Assembly: GCF_001746855.1 (NCBI RefSeq) | Contig: NZ_CP017298.1 | Coordinates: forward strand, 1,569,990 to 1,633,989 | DNA: 64,000 bases | Reading direction: 5' to 3' | Source: Pauljensenia hongkongensis | Lineage (GTDB): Bacteria > Actinomycetota > Actinomycetes > Actinomycetales > Actinomycetaceae | Shown here: one piece after another, positions 52,290 through 63,405 of the stretch | Position numbering within the stretch: the stretch's first letter is position 1 | How the letters are laid out: every line of letters starts with the position of its first letter | Made by a program: the position numbers and the translations under genes | Notes under the pieces: model-generated | What the model was told of the DNA's origin: nothing | The model's database searches: none | What the model saw: the letters and a program-made list of their open reading frames with translations, nothing else

Positions 52290-53294
52290 ATGTCCACAGT
52301 CCCACCCTCAGCCGGGGGCCCCACACCGTTGGGCCCGTCGCAGGATCCCCGGTCCGCGAACCAGGACCCGGGCGCTTCTCAGCAGGGCGCTCCTGGCGCC
52401 TCTCCCCTGCCCTACTCCGATCAGCCCACCTCGGTGCTCCCACCGGCCTCTGCCCCGTACCAGGGCGCGCCCCAGGGCGGCGGCGCCCCGGGCTCCCCGT
52501 ACCAGGGCGGGTACCCGCCCCAGTCGAACCCGGGTGCTCAGCAGAACGGCTACGCCCCCACCGTCCAGCAGGGCGGGTACGGGGCGCCGGATTACGGCCA
52601 GGGCGCCCCCTACGGGCAGCCCGGACCGGGGAACGGTGGCCCCTCTGCGCCCCAGAAGAACAAGACAGCGATCATCATCGGCGCGATCGTCGCCGTACTG
52701 GTCGTCGCGGGTGCGGGATTCGCCGTCTACTGGTTCGGATTCCGCGGTTCCTCCGATCCGTCGGCCGGATCCGCGCCGGCCAGCCCCGGCGCTCCCAGTG
52801 ACGGCGGTGCTCCGAGTGCCGGCGGTTCGCCCAGCGCCGCGCCGACCTCGTCGGGCGGCGGGAGCCCGAACGGGGGTTCCGCCTCCCAGGGGCAACCGGG
52901 CAGTATGACCCTGGATGTGTCCGGTGCGGAAGTCTCGATCGACAGCGTTGAGCGCGGACCGAAGGACATCAACGGATATGACACTGTGATCGTGACCCTG
53001 ACAACGACGAACAACGCCAGTTCGACCCAGCCCGTGGTCGCCGCCGCCCCGATAGCGTTCTCAGGCCGGGAGGCGAACCAAGGGAACGTCTTCGGGCTAG
53101 CGGTCTATCCCGCGGGCAAAGAGCCAGATGGGTTGGGTTTGAGAGAAGACGTTCCGAAAGATCTCGGACCTGGGGAGAGCGCCACGTGGAAGATGGCGTA
53201 CGCGATGCCGCAGACGGTTGATGAGGTCAGTATCCAGTTGATCGGCATAGATGCGAGTACGGGAGGCCCCTGGACAGTGAAACTCCCTAAGTAA
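52290..53294 (+). CDS. proline/glycine-rich single-pass membrane protein, paralogue 1
   Basis: 334 aa. The N-terminal ~125 residues are low-complexity Pro/Gly/Gln/Ser/Ala (cytoplasmic), then a basic stop and one membrane helix (AIIIGAIVAVLVVAGAGFAVYWFGF), a Ser/Gly-rich spacer, and a C-terminal beta-rich domain (SVERGPKDINGYDTVIVTLTTTNNAS, FGLAVYPAGKEPDGLG, DLGPGESATWKMAYAMPQTVDEVSIQLIG). The last part resembles DUF5067/DUF4352-type extracytoplasmic domains. The upstream 130 bp contain an AT-rich promoter-like tract (52180-52210). First of three paralogues between DUF721 and gyrB. Function unknown. Confidence 0.82.
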   Translation: MSTVPPSAGGPTPLGPSQDPRSANQDPGASQQGAPGASPLPYSDQPTSVLPPASAPYQGAPQGGGAPGSPYQGGYPPQSNPGAQQNGYAPTVQQGGYGAPDYGQGAPYGQPGPGNGGPSAPQKNKTAIIIGAIVAVLVVAGAGFAVYWFGFRGSSDPSAGSAPASPGAPSDGGAPSAGGSPSAAPTSSGGGSPNGGSASQGQPGSMTLDVSGAEVSIDSVERGPKDINGYDTVIVTLTTTNNASSTQPVVAAAPIAFSGREANQGNVFGLAVYPAGKEPDGLGLREDVPKDLGPGESATWKMAYAMPQTVDEVSIQLIGIDASTGGPWTVKLPK

Positions 53295-53394
53295 CCGCGG
53301 ATTCCGTACGGGCGGCACCGGGACGAGCGCGCGAGCGCCGATGGTGCGGCCCGCGCGGACAGCACCAGTCCGGCAACGGGCGCAAGGAGGGACC

Positions 53395-54241
53395 ATGTCC
53401 TACGCACCACCCCCAGGAGGGCCAACCGGCTCTTTGGGGGCCCACCGATCCCTACGGGACAATGGGCGCCAGCCCGCAAGGGGAGACGGCGCTGGGTGCG
53501 CCCAAACCGGGTAGCGCCCAGGCCCAGCCCCCGTCGCAGGCCCCCGCGCCCCAGGGCCTCCCCGGGCAGTCCGCAGGCGGCGGAGCGCCCTGGGCCGGTG
53601 CGCCCTCCGGCTCCGCAGGCCCGCAAGTGCCGCCCCCGCCGGGGGGCTTCGCCCCCACGGGGTACGGCGCGGCGGGCCCCGTGCAGGGCGGCTACCAGAT
53701 GCGGCCGCCCGCTCCATTGGCTTCCGGCAGCGGCAGCAACAAAGGCATGTGGATCGCCATCGCCGCAGTGGTGGGCGTACTGGTCATCGCCCTCGGCGGT
53801 CTGGGGATCTACAAGCTGGCCACGAGCGGGGCGGCACCGTCGGCGAACGCTGGGACAACGGTCCTGGGGACCGCCTCAATGGCCGGGGGCAGTGTCAAGT
53901 CCGAGTTCAGCATCCTTCCTGGGCCCAATGACGCGAATGGGAAGAGAACCATTATCGTCATGCAGAAAGTGACGAACGACTCGTCCCAGACGATCAAGGT
54001 CGATGAGTACTCCATGTTCGTCATGCAGAAAGGGGAATTGCTTGAATTCTCCGACTACCCGTCCGGCAAAGAGCCCGACCAGGTCGACCCGGGGAAGTGG
54101 TGGGAGGCCCTTCGGCCCGGTCAGGAGACCACAGTCGCCTTCGCGTACACGCTGGTCGATTCCTCACAGGTTGAAATCGAGCCCTATGAGCAGAACGATC
54201 TGAGCATCGATTACGCGAAGTACTACTGGCAGCCCAATTAA
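53395..54241 (+). pseudogene. paralogue 2, frameshifted near its start
   Basis: A strong ribosome-binding site (AAGGAGGG) precedes ATG 53395, which opens MSYAPPPGGPTGS like paralogue 3 (MSYTPPTGGGPNPG), but that frame stops about 39 codons in. The rest of the protein, with the same layout (Pro/Gly-rich part, helix GMWIAIAAVVGVLVIALGGLGIYKLA, C-terminal domain with EFSDYPSGKEPDQVDPGKWWEALRPGQETTVAFAYTLVD), is in the next frame. Dropping one G from the G5 run at 53436-53440 restores SLGPTDPYGTMGASP, which aligns with paralogue 3. So there is a one-base insertion, a sequence error or a slippage switch. ATG 53462 begins the open 259-residue part but lacks a ribosome-binding site. Confidence 0.8.
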
Positions 54242-54401
54242 TGGGGCTCAGCCGCAGAGGGGGCCAGGAGGGCCATCGCCACGCGGGCCCTGCAGCTGGC
54301 TGGGGCCTCGCTCCGACCGCCGTTTCCCAAGGAGCGCTGTGCGATAGGATCCGCTCATAGGAGCCCCTGAGCCGGGGGCGGGATGAATCGAGGAGCACGC
54401 A

Positions 54402-55298
54402 GTGTCGTACACACCACCCACAGGGGGCGGCCCCAACCCGGGTCCGGTGCCCTCAGGGCAGACGAACCCACAGGATCCCTACGGCGCTCTGAACGGGGCC
54501 CCCTCCCAGGGGTCCCCGGCCCCCGGCGGCGCCCAAGCCGGGTCGGCGCAAGCGGCCCCCGCCTCGTCGGCTGACGGCGGTGGGACCAGCGGCGGCGGCC
54601 ACTTCCCGCAGACCGGCGCCCCCGTCCCCTCCGGCTACCAGGCAGCGCCCTACCCGGGCGCACCGGCCCAGGGCGGAACGGGGTACGGGGCGATGCCCGC
54701 GGTGAACGCTCCGACCCTCCCAGCCGCCCGAACGGCAGCAGCCCCGCAGAACGCGTCGCCGACGACGAAGGCGGCGGGCACGATCGCGGGGATCGCCATC
54801 GCTGTCGTCCTGATCGGTCTGGTCGTCTTCGCGATCTACCGGGTCGCCCTGGTCGCCTCGCCCCCCGACGATCCGGCGCCCGGGTACTCCTCCACCAGCG
54901 CGTCCCAGGACGAGGACCCCATGGAGGCGGACCTGCCCGTCGCGAAGGCGCACATCGCAGTCGACGACGTGCGCGAAGGGCCCGAGGACATCAACGGCCG
55001 CAGCACCGTGGTCTTCACCCTCACGGCCACGAACAACTCCGACGCGCCCCTGCTCAAAGTGGATCTGCACCCGGAGGTCACCCAGAACGGCGCCGACCGC
55101 TCGCTGACGGACTACCCCAAGGGCGGGGAGCCCGAGGGCTTCGACCCCAACGGGATCTTCGGCGAGATCCGGCCCGGCGCGACGGAGACGTGGACGGTCG
55201 CCTACGAGGTCTCCAACCGCACGGACTTGACCGTCCAGGTGCGCGACTCCAACGGCTCCACCTCCGGCCTGCCCGAGTGGATCCTCAGTTTCCCGTGA
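54402..55298 (+). CDS. proline/glycine-rich single-pass membrane protein, paralogue 3
   Basis: 298 aa, same architecture as the two preceding genes: low-complexity N-terminus (SYTPPTGGGPNPGPVPSG, NPQDPYGALNGAPSQ), one helix (AGTIAGIAIAVVLIGLVVFAIYRVALV), short acidic spacer, and C-terminal domain VDDVREGPEDINGRSTVVFTLTATNNSDAPLLKVDLHPEVTQNG, with YPKGGEPEGFDPNGIFGEIRPGATETWTVAYEV. GTG start after GAGGAG. Probably displays its C-terminal domain outside the membrane. Function unknown. Confidence 0.83.
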   Translation: MSYTPPTGGGPNPGPVPSGQTNPQDPYGALNGAPSQGSPAPGGAQAGSAQAAPASSADGGGTSGGGHFPQTGAPVPSGYQAAPYPGAPAQGGTGYGAMPAVNAPTLPAARTAAAPQNASPTTKAAGTIAGIAIAVVLIGLVVFAIYRVALVASPPDDPAPGYSSTSASQDEDPMEADLPVAKAHIAVDDVREGPEDINGRSTVVFTLTATNNSDAPLLKVDLHPEVTQNGADRSLTDYPKGGEPEGFDPNGIFGEIRPGATETWTVAYEVSNRTDLTVQVRDSNGSTSGLPEWILSFP

Positions 55299-55527
55299 CC
55301 GCGCCCTCCGGCCCGCTGCGCGCAACGGCAGCGGGCCGGGAGCCGGCCGCCTCGCGATCCGGTGCTGCCGCATATGATTCGTCACAGGGTCGAAAACGTT
55401 GAAATATCAATATTTTATTGAGTAACCCCTGAGGGTGTCGTTTCCCGGGCGCACAGGCACTTTTGATAGAATCTGCAAGGTTAAACATCGGATCTCAGTG
55501 ATCCGGTCCATGCGCGAGGGGAGCCAC

Positions 55528-57552
55528 GTGGCTGACATCGACAACAAGACCGACGGCGCCGCGACCTACGGCGCCTCGGACATCACCGTTCTCGAAGGAC
55601 TCGAAGCCGTCCGCAAGCGCCCGGGCATGTACATCGGATCCACCGGGGAGCGGGGCCTGCACCACCTGGTGTACGAGGTCGTCGACAACTCCGTCGACGA
55701 GGCTCTGGCCGGGTACGCCGACCACATCGAGGTCACCATCCAGTCCGACGGCGGTATCAAAGTGGTCGACAACGGCCGCGGCATCCCCGTCGACGAGCAC
55801 CCCACCGAGCACAGGCCCACAGTCGAAGTCGTCATGACGATCCTCCACGCCGGCGGGAAGTTCGGAGGCGGCGGCTACGCGGTCTCCGGCGGCCTCCACG
55901 GCGTCGGCATCTCCGTCGTCAACGCCCTGTCCACCCGGGTCGACACGGAGATCCGCCGCCAGGGCCACGTGTGGCGGATGTCCTTCGCCAACGGCGGCAC
56001 GCCCGTCACCCCGCTGGAACGCGGCGAGGAGACCACCGAGACGGGGACGACCCAGGTGTTCTACCCCGACCCCTCCATCTTCGAGACCGTCGAGTTCGAC
56101 TTCGAGACCCTGCGCCAGCGCTTCCAGCAGATGGCCTTCCTCAACAAGGGCCTGCGCATCACGCTCACGGACGAGCGGGAGAACGCCATCGAGGAGGGCG
56201 ACGAGATCGCGGGCGCCCCCGACGAGGACCCGCAGGAGGCCGGGGGGCGCCGGAGCGTCACCTACTGCTACGAGCACGGCCTGCGCGACTACGTGGAGTA
56301 CCTGGATTCGGCGAAGAAGACCGACACGATCAACAACGAGATCATCGACTTCGAGGCCGAGAACGACGAGGGCACCATGAGCGTCGAGATCGCCATGCAG
56401 TGGACCGGCGCCTACTCCTCCTCCGTGCACACCTTCGCCAACACGATCAACACGACCGAGGGCGGCATGCACGAGGAGGGCTTCCGCACGGCCCTGACCT
56501 CGCTGGTCAACCGCTACGGCCGCGACAAGGGGCTCATCCGCGACAAGGACGACAACCTCACCGGCGACGACGTGCGCGAGGGCCTGACCGCCGTCATCTC
56601 CATCAAGCTCACCGAACCCCAGTTCGAGGGCCAGACGAAGACGAAACTGGGCAACACCGAGGCGCGCACCTTCGTGGCCCAACAGGTCTACTCCAAGCTC
56701 ACCGACTGGTTCGACGCCCACCCCGCCGACGCCAAGGCCATCATCGCCAAGGGACAGGCCGCGCAGGCGGCCCGCGTCGCCGCCCGCAAGGCCCGCGAGG
56801 CCACCAGGCGCAAGGGGGTCCTCGAATCCGCCTCCATGCCCGGCAAGCTGCGCGACTGCTCGTCACGCACCCCCTCCGAGTGCGAGATCTTCATCGTCGA
56901 GGGCGACTCCGCGGGCGGCTCGGCCGTGGGCGGGCGCGACCCCGAGCGCCAGGCCATCCTGCCGATCCGCGGCAAGATCCTCAACGTGGAGAAGGCGCGC
57001 CTGGACCGCGCCCTGTCCTCGGACACGATCCGCTCCCTCATCACCGCCTTCGGGACCGGCATCGGCGAGGAGTTCGACATCGAGAAACTGCGCTACGGCA
57101 AGATCGTCATCATGGCCGACGCCGACGTCGACGGCCAGCACATCGCGACCCTGCTGCTCACCCTGCTCTTCCGCTACATGCGCCCCCTCATCGAGGGCGG
57201 GCACACGTTCATCGCCATGCCGCCGCTCTACCGCCTCAAATGGACGAACTCGGACCACGAGTTCGCGTACTCCGACAAGGAGCGCGACGAGCTGCTGGCG
57301 GTCGGGGCGGCCGCGAACAAGCGCCTCCCGAAGGAGGGCGGCATCCAGCGCTACAAGGGCCTCGGCGAGATGAACGACCACGAGCTGTGGGAGACGACGA
57401 TGGACCCCGAGCACCGGATCCTCAAGCAGGTCACCCTGGACGAGGCCGCGGACGCCGACGAGACCTTCACCATCCTCATGGGTGACGATGTCGACAGGCG
57501 CCGCACCTTCATCCAGCGCAACGCCACAGACGTGCGCTTCCTCGACATCTGA
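55528..57552 (+). CDS. gyrB: DNA gyrase subunit B
   Basis: 674 aa. GHKL ATPase part: [88 protein letters not shown] part: [39 protein letters not shown] and [13 protein letters not shown]-terminal [25 protein letters not shown] 55528 follows GAGGGGAG and gives the usual N-terminus; an upstream ATG (55510) has the ribosome-binding site inside it. The 229-bp leader holds an AT-rich tract (55398-55420) and a TTGATAGAAT promoter-like element near 55463. Confidence 0.97.
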   Translation: MADIDNKTDGAATYGASDITVLEGLEAVRKRPGMYIGSTGERGLHHLVYEVVDNSVDEALAGYADHIEVTIQSDGGIKVVDNGRGIPVDEHPTEHRPTVEVVMTILHAGGKFGGGGYAVSGGLHGVGISVVNALSTRVDTEIRRQGHVWRMSFANGGTPVTPLERGEETTETGTTQVFYPDPSIFETVEFDFETLRQRFQQMAFLNKGLRITLTDERENAIEEGDEIAGAPDEDPQEAGGRRSVTYCYEHGLRDYVEYLDSAKKTDTINNEIIDFEAENDEGTMSVEIAMQWTGAYSSSVHTFANTINTTEGGMHEEGFRTALTSLVNRYGRDKGLIRDKDDNLTGDDVREGLTAVISIKLTEPQFEGQTKTKLGNTEARTFVAQQVYSKLTDWFDAHPADAKAIIAKGQAAQAARVAARKAREATRRKGVLESASMPGKLRDCSSRTPSECEIFIVEGDSAGGSAVGGRDPERQAILPIRGKILNVEKARLDRALSSDTIRSLITAFGTGIGEEFDIEKLRYGKIVIMADADVDGQHIATLLLTLLFRYMRPLIEGGHTFIAMPPLYRLKWTNSDHEFAYSDKERDELLAVGAAANKRLPKEGGIQRYKGLGEMNDHELWETTMDPEHRILKQVTLDEAADADETFTILMGDDVDRRRTFIQRNATDVRFLDI

Positions 57553-57617
57553 CCCATCACCAGCGGCTCCGCGACCGGGCGCTGCCCGCGCGGCCGCAGA
57601 ACGAACGAAGGAACAAC

Positions 57618-60170
<2,553 letters not shown>

Positions 60171-60283
60171 ACGCGCCCCTGGGACTGGGGCCGCGCCCCG
60201 TCCCAGGGGAGGAGCGACCGGGCCCCGCGCGACGGAGGGACCGGTACGATAGCCATTAGGTACCCGCACCTGGAAGGAAACCC

Positions 60284-60682
60284 ATGAGCGAGCAGCACGC
60301 ACCCACATCGAACCAGAGCGACGCGCCCCGCCGCGTCGACCTGGCGATCGCACGCATCGATGCGTGGACCGTCATGAAGGTTTCATTCCTGCTGTCGGTC
60401 GCCTTCGGCATCGCCATCGTCATCGCCACCATCGTCCTGTGGTTCATGCTCGACGCCATGCACGTGTTCTCCACGCTGGAGTCCTTCCTGCAGGAGATCG
60501 GCGCCGGCAAGTTCACAGAACTGCTCGAGTACGTGCGCCTGCCCCGCACCATCGCCTACGCCACCATCGTCGGAGTCATCAACGTGGTCCTCATGACCGC
60601 GATATCGACGCTGGGGGCCATGCTCTACAACGTGGTCGCGTCCCTGGTCGGCGGCATCAAAGTGTCCCTCATGGACGAGTGA
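60284..60682 (+). CDS. DUF3566 membrane protein
   Basis: 132 aa. VDLAIARIDAWTVMKVSFLLSVAFGIAIVIATIVLWFML is the DUF3566 hallmark; a second helix is at TIVGVINVVLMTAISTLGAMLYNVVASLVGGIKVSLMDE. Always found after gyrA in Actinobacteria; the mycobacterial homologue has been linked to cell shape and septum functions. Its 3-prime end overlaps the convergent gene by 14 bp. GGAAGGAAA precedes the ATG. Confidence 0.92.
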   Translation: MSEQHAPTSNQSDAPRRVDLAIARIDAWTVMKVSFLLSVAFGIAIVIATIVLWFMLDAMHVFSTLESFLQEIGAGKFTELLEYVRLPRTIAYATIVGVINVVLMTAISTLGAMLYNVVASLVGGIKVSLMDE

Positions 60683-61568
60683 TCCGGATGGGGCGCAGTC
60701 CCAGCGCGCGGTCGACAGCGGCGCCGACGGCGCGCGGGACGGGCCCCGGAGCGGGCGCGGGAACGAAATCGCCGCCCTCCACCACCCACGTGTAGGGGTC
60801 GTGGCCCATCGGACCGGGCAGGCCCGAGCGGACGAAGCGCGCGGGGCCGGGCTGGTCGAGCAGCACCGACACCCACGATCCCGGGATCCGCACGCGCGAG
60901 GCGGGCGCCGCGTTCGCCTCGAAGAACCCCGACCGGACGAGGGGGGCGGGGAAGCCCGGGGCGTCCAAGGAGAACAGGTGGACCCGTTCCGCGTCGCGGG
61001 GGCGGGCGCGCAGCAGGCTCGCCAGCGCGTACTCCGCCAGGTTCCCGCCCTTCGAATGCCCCATGACGAACAGCGGCCCCGGGTGGCGCTCCGCCGCGAA
61101 CGCCAGGTACCGCGCCGCCGCCCTGTGGCCCGGCAACGGGAACGACAAGCCCATGGCGGCGTCCTCGGCCCAGCCCTGCCACGACCTGTCCGTGCCGCGG
61201 AACACCACCATCACGGGCGATCCCGGGCCCCCGGGGGTCCGCAGTGTGAGCGCTGAGAACTGGATCAGCGGGCGTGCGCTCCACCGGTCCACGGCGTGGG
61301 CGCAGATGAGGGGCGCGAAACGGGGCGACGACGCCGCGGCGACCAGCATGCGCCGGTCGAGGCGCGGGTGCAGGGAATGGCGGTAGAGGAAACGGGACAG
61401 TGCCAGTGCGCCCAGGTCGGCCACCCGCATCCCGTCGGCCCCGCGCACGGCCCCGAGCGCGCCGAAATCGCATTGCGCGAGGCAGCACAAGGCCAGGGCG
61501 TCGGCCGGGCCCGGCGGGGCTGAGGGGTCCGCGTCCGCCCCCCGCGCGTGATCGATGACGTCGCCCAT
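60669..61568 (-). CDS. DUF2974 (Mbeg1-like) alpha/beta-hydrolase-like protein
   Basis: 299 aa. Nucleophile-elbow motif VMGHSKGGNLAEYALASLL (G-H-S-K-G), VVFRGTDRSWQGWAEDAAMGL before it, and FSLDAPGFPAPLVRSGFF and HDPYTWVVEGGDFVP after it, as in DUF2974 lipase-like proteins. Follows the second copy of the family by 5 bases. Soluble. Substrate unknown. Confidence 0.85.
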   Translation of the reverse strand: MGDVIDHARGADADPSAPPGPADALALCCLAQCDFGALGAVRGADGMRVADLGALALSRFLYRHSLHPRLDRRMLVAAASSPRFAPLICAHAVDRWSARPLIQFSALTLRTPGGPGSPVMVVFRGTDRSWQGWAEDAAMGLSFPLPGHRAAARYLAFAAERHPGPLFVMGHSKGGNLAEYALASLLRARPRDAERVHLFSLDAPGFPAPLVRSGFFEANAAPASRVRIPGSWVSVLLDQPGPARFVRSGLPGPMGHDPYTWVVEGGDFVPAPAPGPVPRAVGAAVDRALGLRPIRITRP

Positions 61569-61573
61569 CGCGC

Positions 61574-62632
61574 CTACCTGCCTGGGAAGGGGAGCAGGTC
61601 GAGGATCGCGCCGCGCAGCACGGCGTGCGCCTCGCGGCCCATGGACGTGAAGGAGCGCGCGAAGAACGGCAGATCGGCGGCGAAGGCCGCGACCATCTCG
61701 GACACGGTCTCCGTCGACGAGCTGGTGGCGACCCCGTAGAGGGCCTCGATGAGCAGCTCCGCCTCGTCGCGCGGGTGGGCGGCCAACCAGCGCGTGAGCC
61801 GCCTGTCGAATCCGCGGGCGTCCTTGTTGAGCGGGGAGTCCACGAAGTCGCCGTCCTCGACCCGCCACGTGTACGGGTAGTGCGCCAGGATCCCGTTCGT
61901 GGTCGCGCGGACGACGCGCGCCCGGCGGGGCGAGGACATGAGGAGCCCCACCAGGGCCGATTGCGGGACGGTCTTGCGGAAGATGTGGCGGACGGGGGAG
62001 AACTGGTCCAGGGCGTCGTCGGGGAAACCCGGGCCGTCGTGGTTGTACACGGCGCCGAGGCGGGCGCGGACCGGTGCCCGGGCGTGCGCGGCTGCGTACT
62101 CCGCCAGGTTCCCGCCCTTCGAATGGCCGCCCACGATGATCTGCCCGCGCCTGTGGGCGGCGACGTGGTCGAGGTAGGCGGCGGCGCGCCTCTGGGCGGG
62201 CACGGGGTACTGGAAGGACATGTTGAAGTCCTCCTTCCACCCGACCAGGCTCGCGTCCGTGCCCCGGAAGGCCACGTAGGTGAGGTGGGGGCCCAGCGCG
62301 AACGACATGGCGCAGAACTGCTTCTGCTCGTCGATACTGGTCTCCGTCGTGTAGGAGAAGACCCGCACGTCGCGGAACCGGGGGTTCGCCGCCATCGCCG
62401 TGAGCAGCCGGTGCCCGTCCTGGGGCTTGAGGACGTGGGCGAAGTAGCGGTCGTAGTTCTCCGCGCGCGCCAGGTCGCCGATGCGCACGCCCGGGCGCCG
62501 GGCGCGGACTCCCGCCATGGGGGACAGGTCGAAGTAGGCGGCGGCGGACAGGATCAGGGAGTCGACCTCGCGCAATGGCTCTGCGTCCAGGCGCGCCAAG
62601 TGCGTGCGCGCGTCGTCGATGATGGTGCCCAT
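61574..62632 (-). CDS. DUF2974 (Mbeg1-like) alpha/beta-hydrolase-like protein
   Basis: 352 aa, paralogue of the next gene on the same strand. Motifs YVAFRGTDASLVGWKEDFNMSF, VGGHSKGGNLAEYAAAHA, YNHDGPGFPDDAL, AHYPYTWRVEDGDFVD. ATG 62632 with GGGGGAG upstream is preferred to the longer open frame beginning at 62752, whose first 40 residues look non-coding. The C-terminus continues with a helical part ending in AILDLLPFPGR. This position (62.6 kb) is close to a tRNA gene but on the other strand. Confidence 0.86.
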   Translation of the reverse strand: MGTIIDDARTHLARLDAEPLREVDSLILSAAAYFDLSPMAGVRARRPGVRIGDLARAENYDRYFAHVLKPQDGHRLLTAMAANPRFRDVRVFSYTTETSIDEQKQFCAMSFALGPHLTYVAFRGTDASLVGWKEDFNMSFQYPVPAQRRAAAYLDHVAAHRRGQIIVGGHSKGGNLAEYAAAHARAPVRARLGAVYNHDGPGFPDDALDQFSPVRHIFRKTVPQSALVGLLMSSPRRARVVRATTNGILAHYPYTWRVEDGDFVDSPLNKDARGFDRRLTRWLAAHPRDEAELLIEALYGVATSSSTETVSEMVAAFAADLPFFARSFTSMGREAHAVLRGAILDLLPFPGR

Positions 62633-62818
62633 GCTCCCCCTTCCGCGTCCTGTGTCAATCGTAGGGGCCCCAGGGCGGCTGCGGGAGGTGGGGGCCTCCG
62701 GTGGCCCACGGACGGCCCGCTTGAAGAGGCGCGCCCTAGTGTTGGACGTCACCTAAGTGGATTTGTTGGCGGGGGCGGCGGATGTGTACCATATCCGAGT
62801 GCCCTCAAGGGCGCGGAT

Positions 62819-62895
62819 GGGCCTATAGCTCAGTAGGTTAGAGCGCAGTCCTGATAAGACTGAGGTCGGTGGTTCGAGCCCACCTAGGCCCACCA
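62819..62895 (+). tRNA. tRNA-Ile (GAT)
   Basis: Cloverleaf: acceptor GGGCCTA/TAGGCCC, D-arm GCTCAGTAGGTTAGAGC, anticodon stem-loop with GAT (CTGATAAG), T-arm GGTGGTTCGAGCCCACC. CCA at 62893-62895 is encoded. Usual position after gyrA and DUF3566 in Actinobacteria. Confidence 0.96.
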
Positions 62896-62928
62896 TCCAC
62901 AGGTGAGCACGAGCCGGGGGAGGTCGCC

Positions 62929-63063
62929 ATGAAGAAGTGGGCCACATGCCTAGTCGCCGTCGGATCCGCAGTCGCCGTTGGCCTGGTTGTGCGCCAGATC
63001 GTCCACGACCTCTCCGACAACGCGGAGCTGTGGACGTCCGTGACGGACGCCGTGGAGGCCTGA
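62929..63063 (+). CDS. DLW-39880-like small membrane protein
   Basis: 44 aa: basic KK start, one membrane helix (CLVAVGSAVAVGLVVRQIV), then a short acidic tail with NAELWTSVTDAVEA, resembling the DLW motif of the small protein found between tRNA-Ile and tRNA-Ala in many Actinobacteria. GGGGGAGG stands 6 bases before the ATG. Function unknown. Confidence 0.78.
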   Translation: MKKWATCLVAVGSAVAVGLVVRQIVHDLSDNAELWTSVTDAVEA

Positions 63064-63072
63064 GCCTTCCGA

Positions 63073-63145
63073 GGGGCTATGGCGCAATTGGTAGCGCACC
63101 TGCTTTGCAAGCAGGGGGTTACGGGTTCGAGTCCCGTTAGCTCCA
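63073..63145 (+). tRNA. tRNA-Ala (TGC)
   Basis: Acceptor GGGGCTA/TAGCTCC (one G-U pair), D-arm, anticodon TGC in CTTTGCAAG, T-arm ACGGGTTCGAGTCCCGT. CCA not encoded. A terminator follows within 15 bases. Confidence 0.96.
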
Positions 63146-63155
63146 CTTGATATTC

Positions 63156-63192
63156 CCCCGGAACCGCAACGGAAAGTGGTTCCGGGGTTTTT
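63156..63192 (+). terminator. rho-independent terminator after the tRNAs
   Basis: Stem CCCCGGAACC (63156-63165) / GGTTCCGGGG (63178-63187), 12-base loop, then TTTTT. Confidence 0.92.
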
Positions 63193-63331
63193 CCATGTCA
63201 ACACCTCCCATCAGCATCCGACGCCTGTCCGCTGTTGACAGGACGATTCTCAACGTCCACAGCACCGCCTCCAGGATGATGGCCGGACGTGGGAGCCCCT
63301 GTGGATCCCGAATCCCTGAGTCCTGCCGGTG

Positions 63332-63392
63332 TTGACGCCCGACCCCTATTTCGATAATCTTCGAACTGCAAAGTAGTTCGAAAAGTATCGAA
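63332..63392 (+). promoter_or_regulatory. promoter with nested palindrome before the MFS gene
   Basis: TTGACG at 63332 and GATAAT at 63353 form a promoter-like pair. From 63350 to 63392 runs a 43-bp nearly perfect palindrome centred on 63371: outer TTCGATA/TATCGAA and inner TTCGAACT/AGTTCGAA, two mismatched pairs between. Its left half covers the -10 and its right half reaches the ribosome-binding site, the layout of a TetR/MarR-type operator pair. Confidence 0.65.
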
Positions 63393-63405
63393 GGAGTAAG
63401 TGGGG

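Noticed and set aside
62929-63063. Random small open frame between two tRNA genes
   Set aside because: Kept as a gene, because ribosome-binding site, membrane helix and tail match the small protein found at this site in other Actinobacteria.
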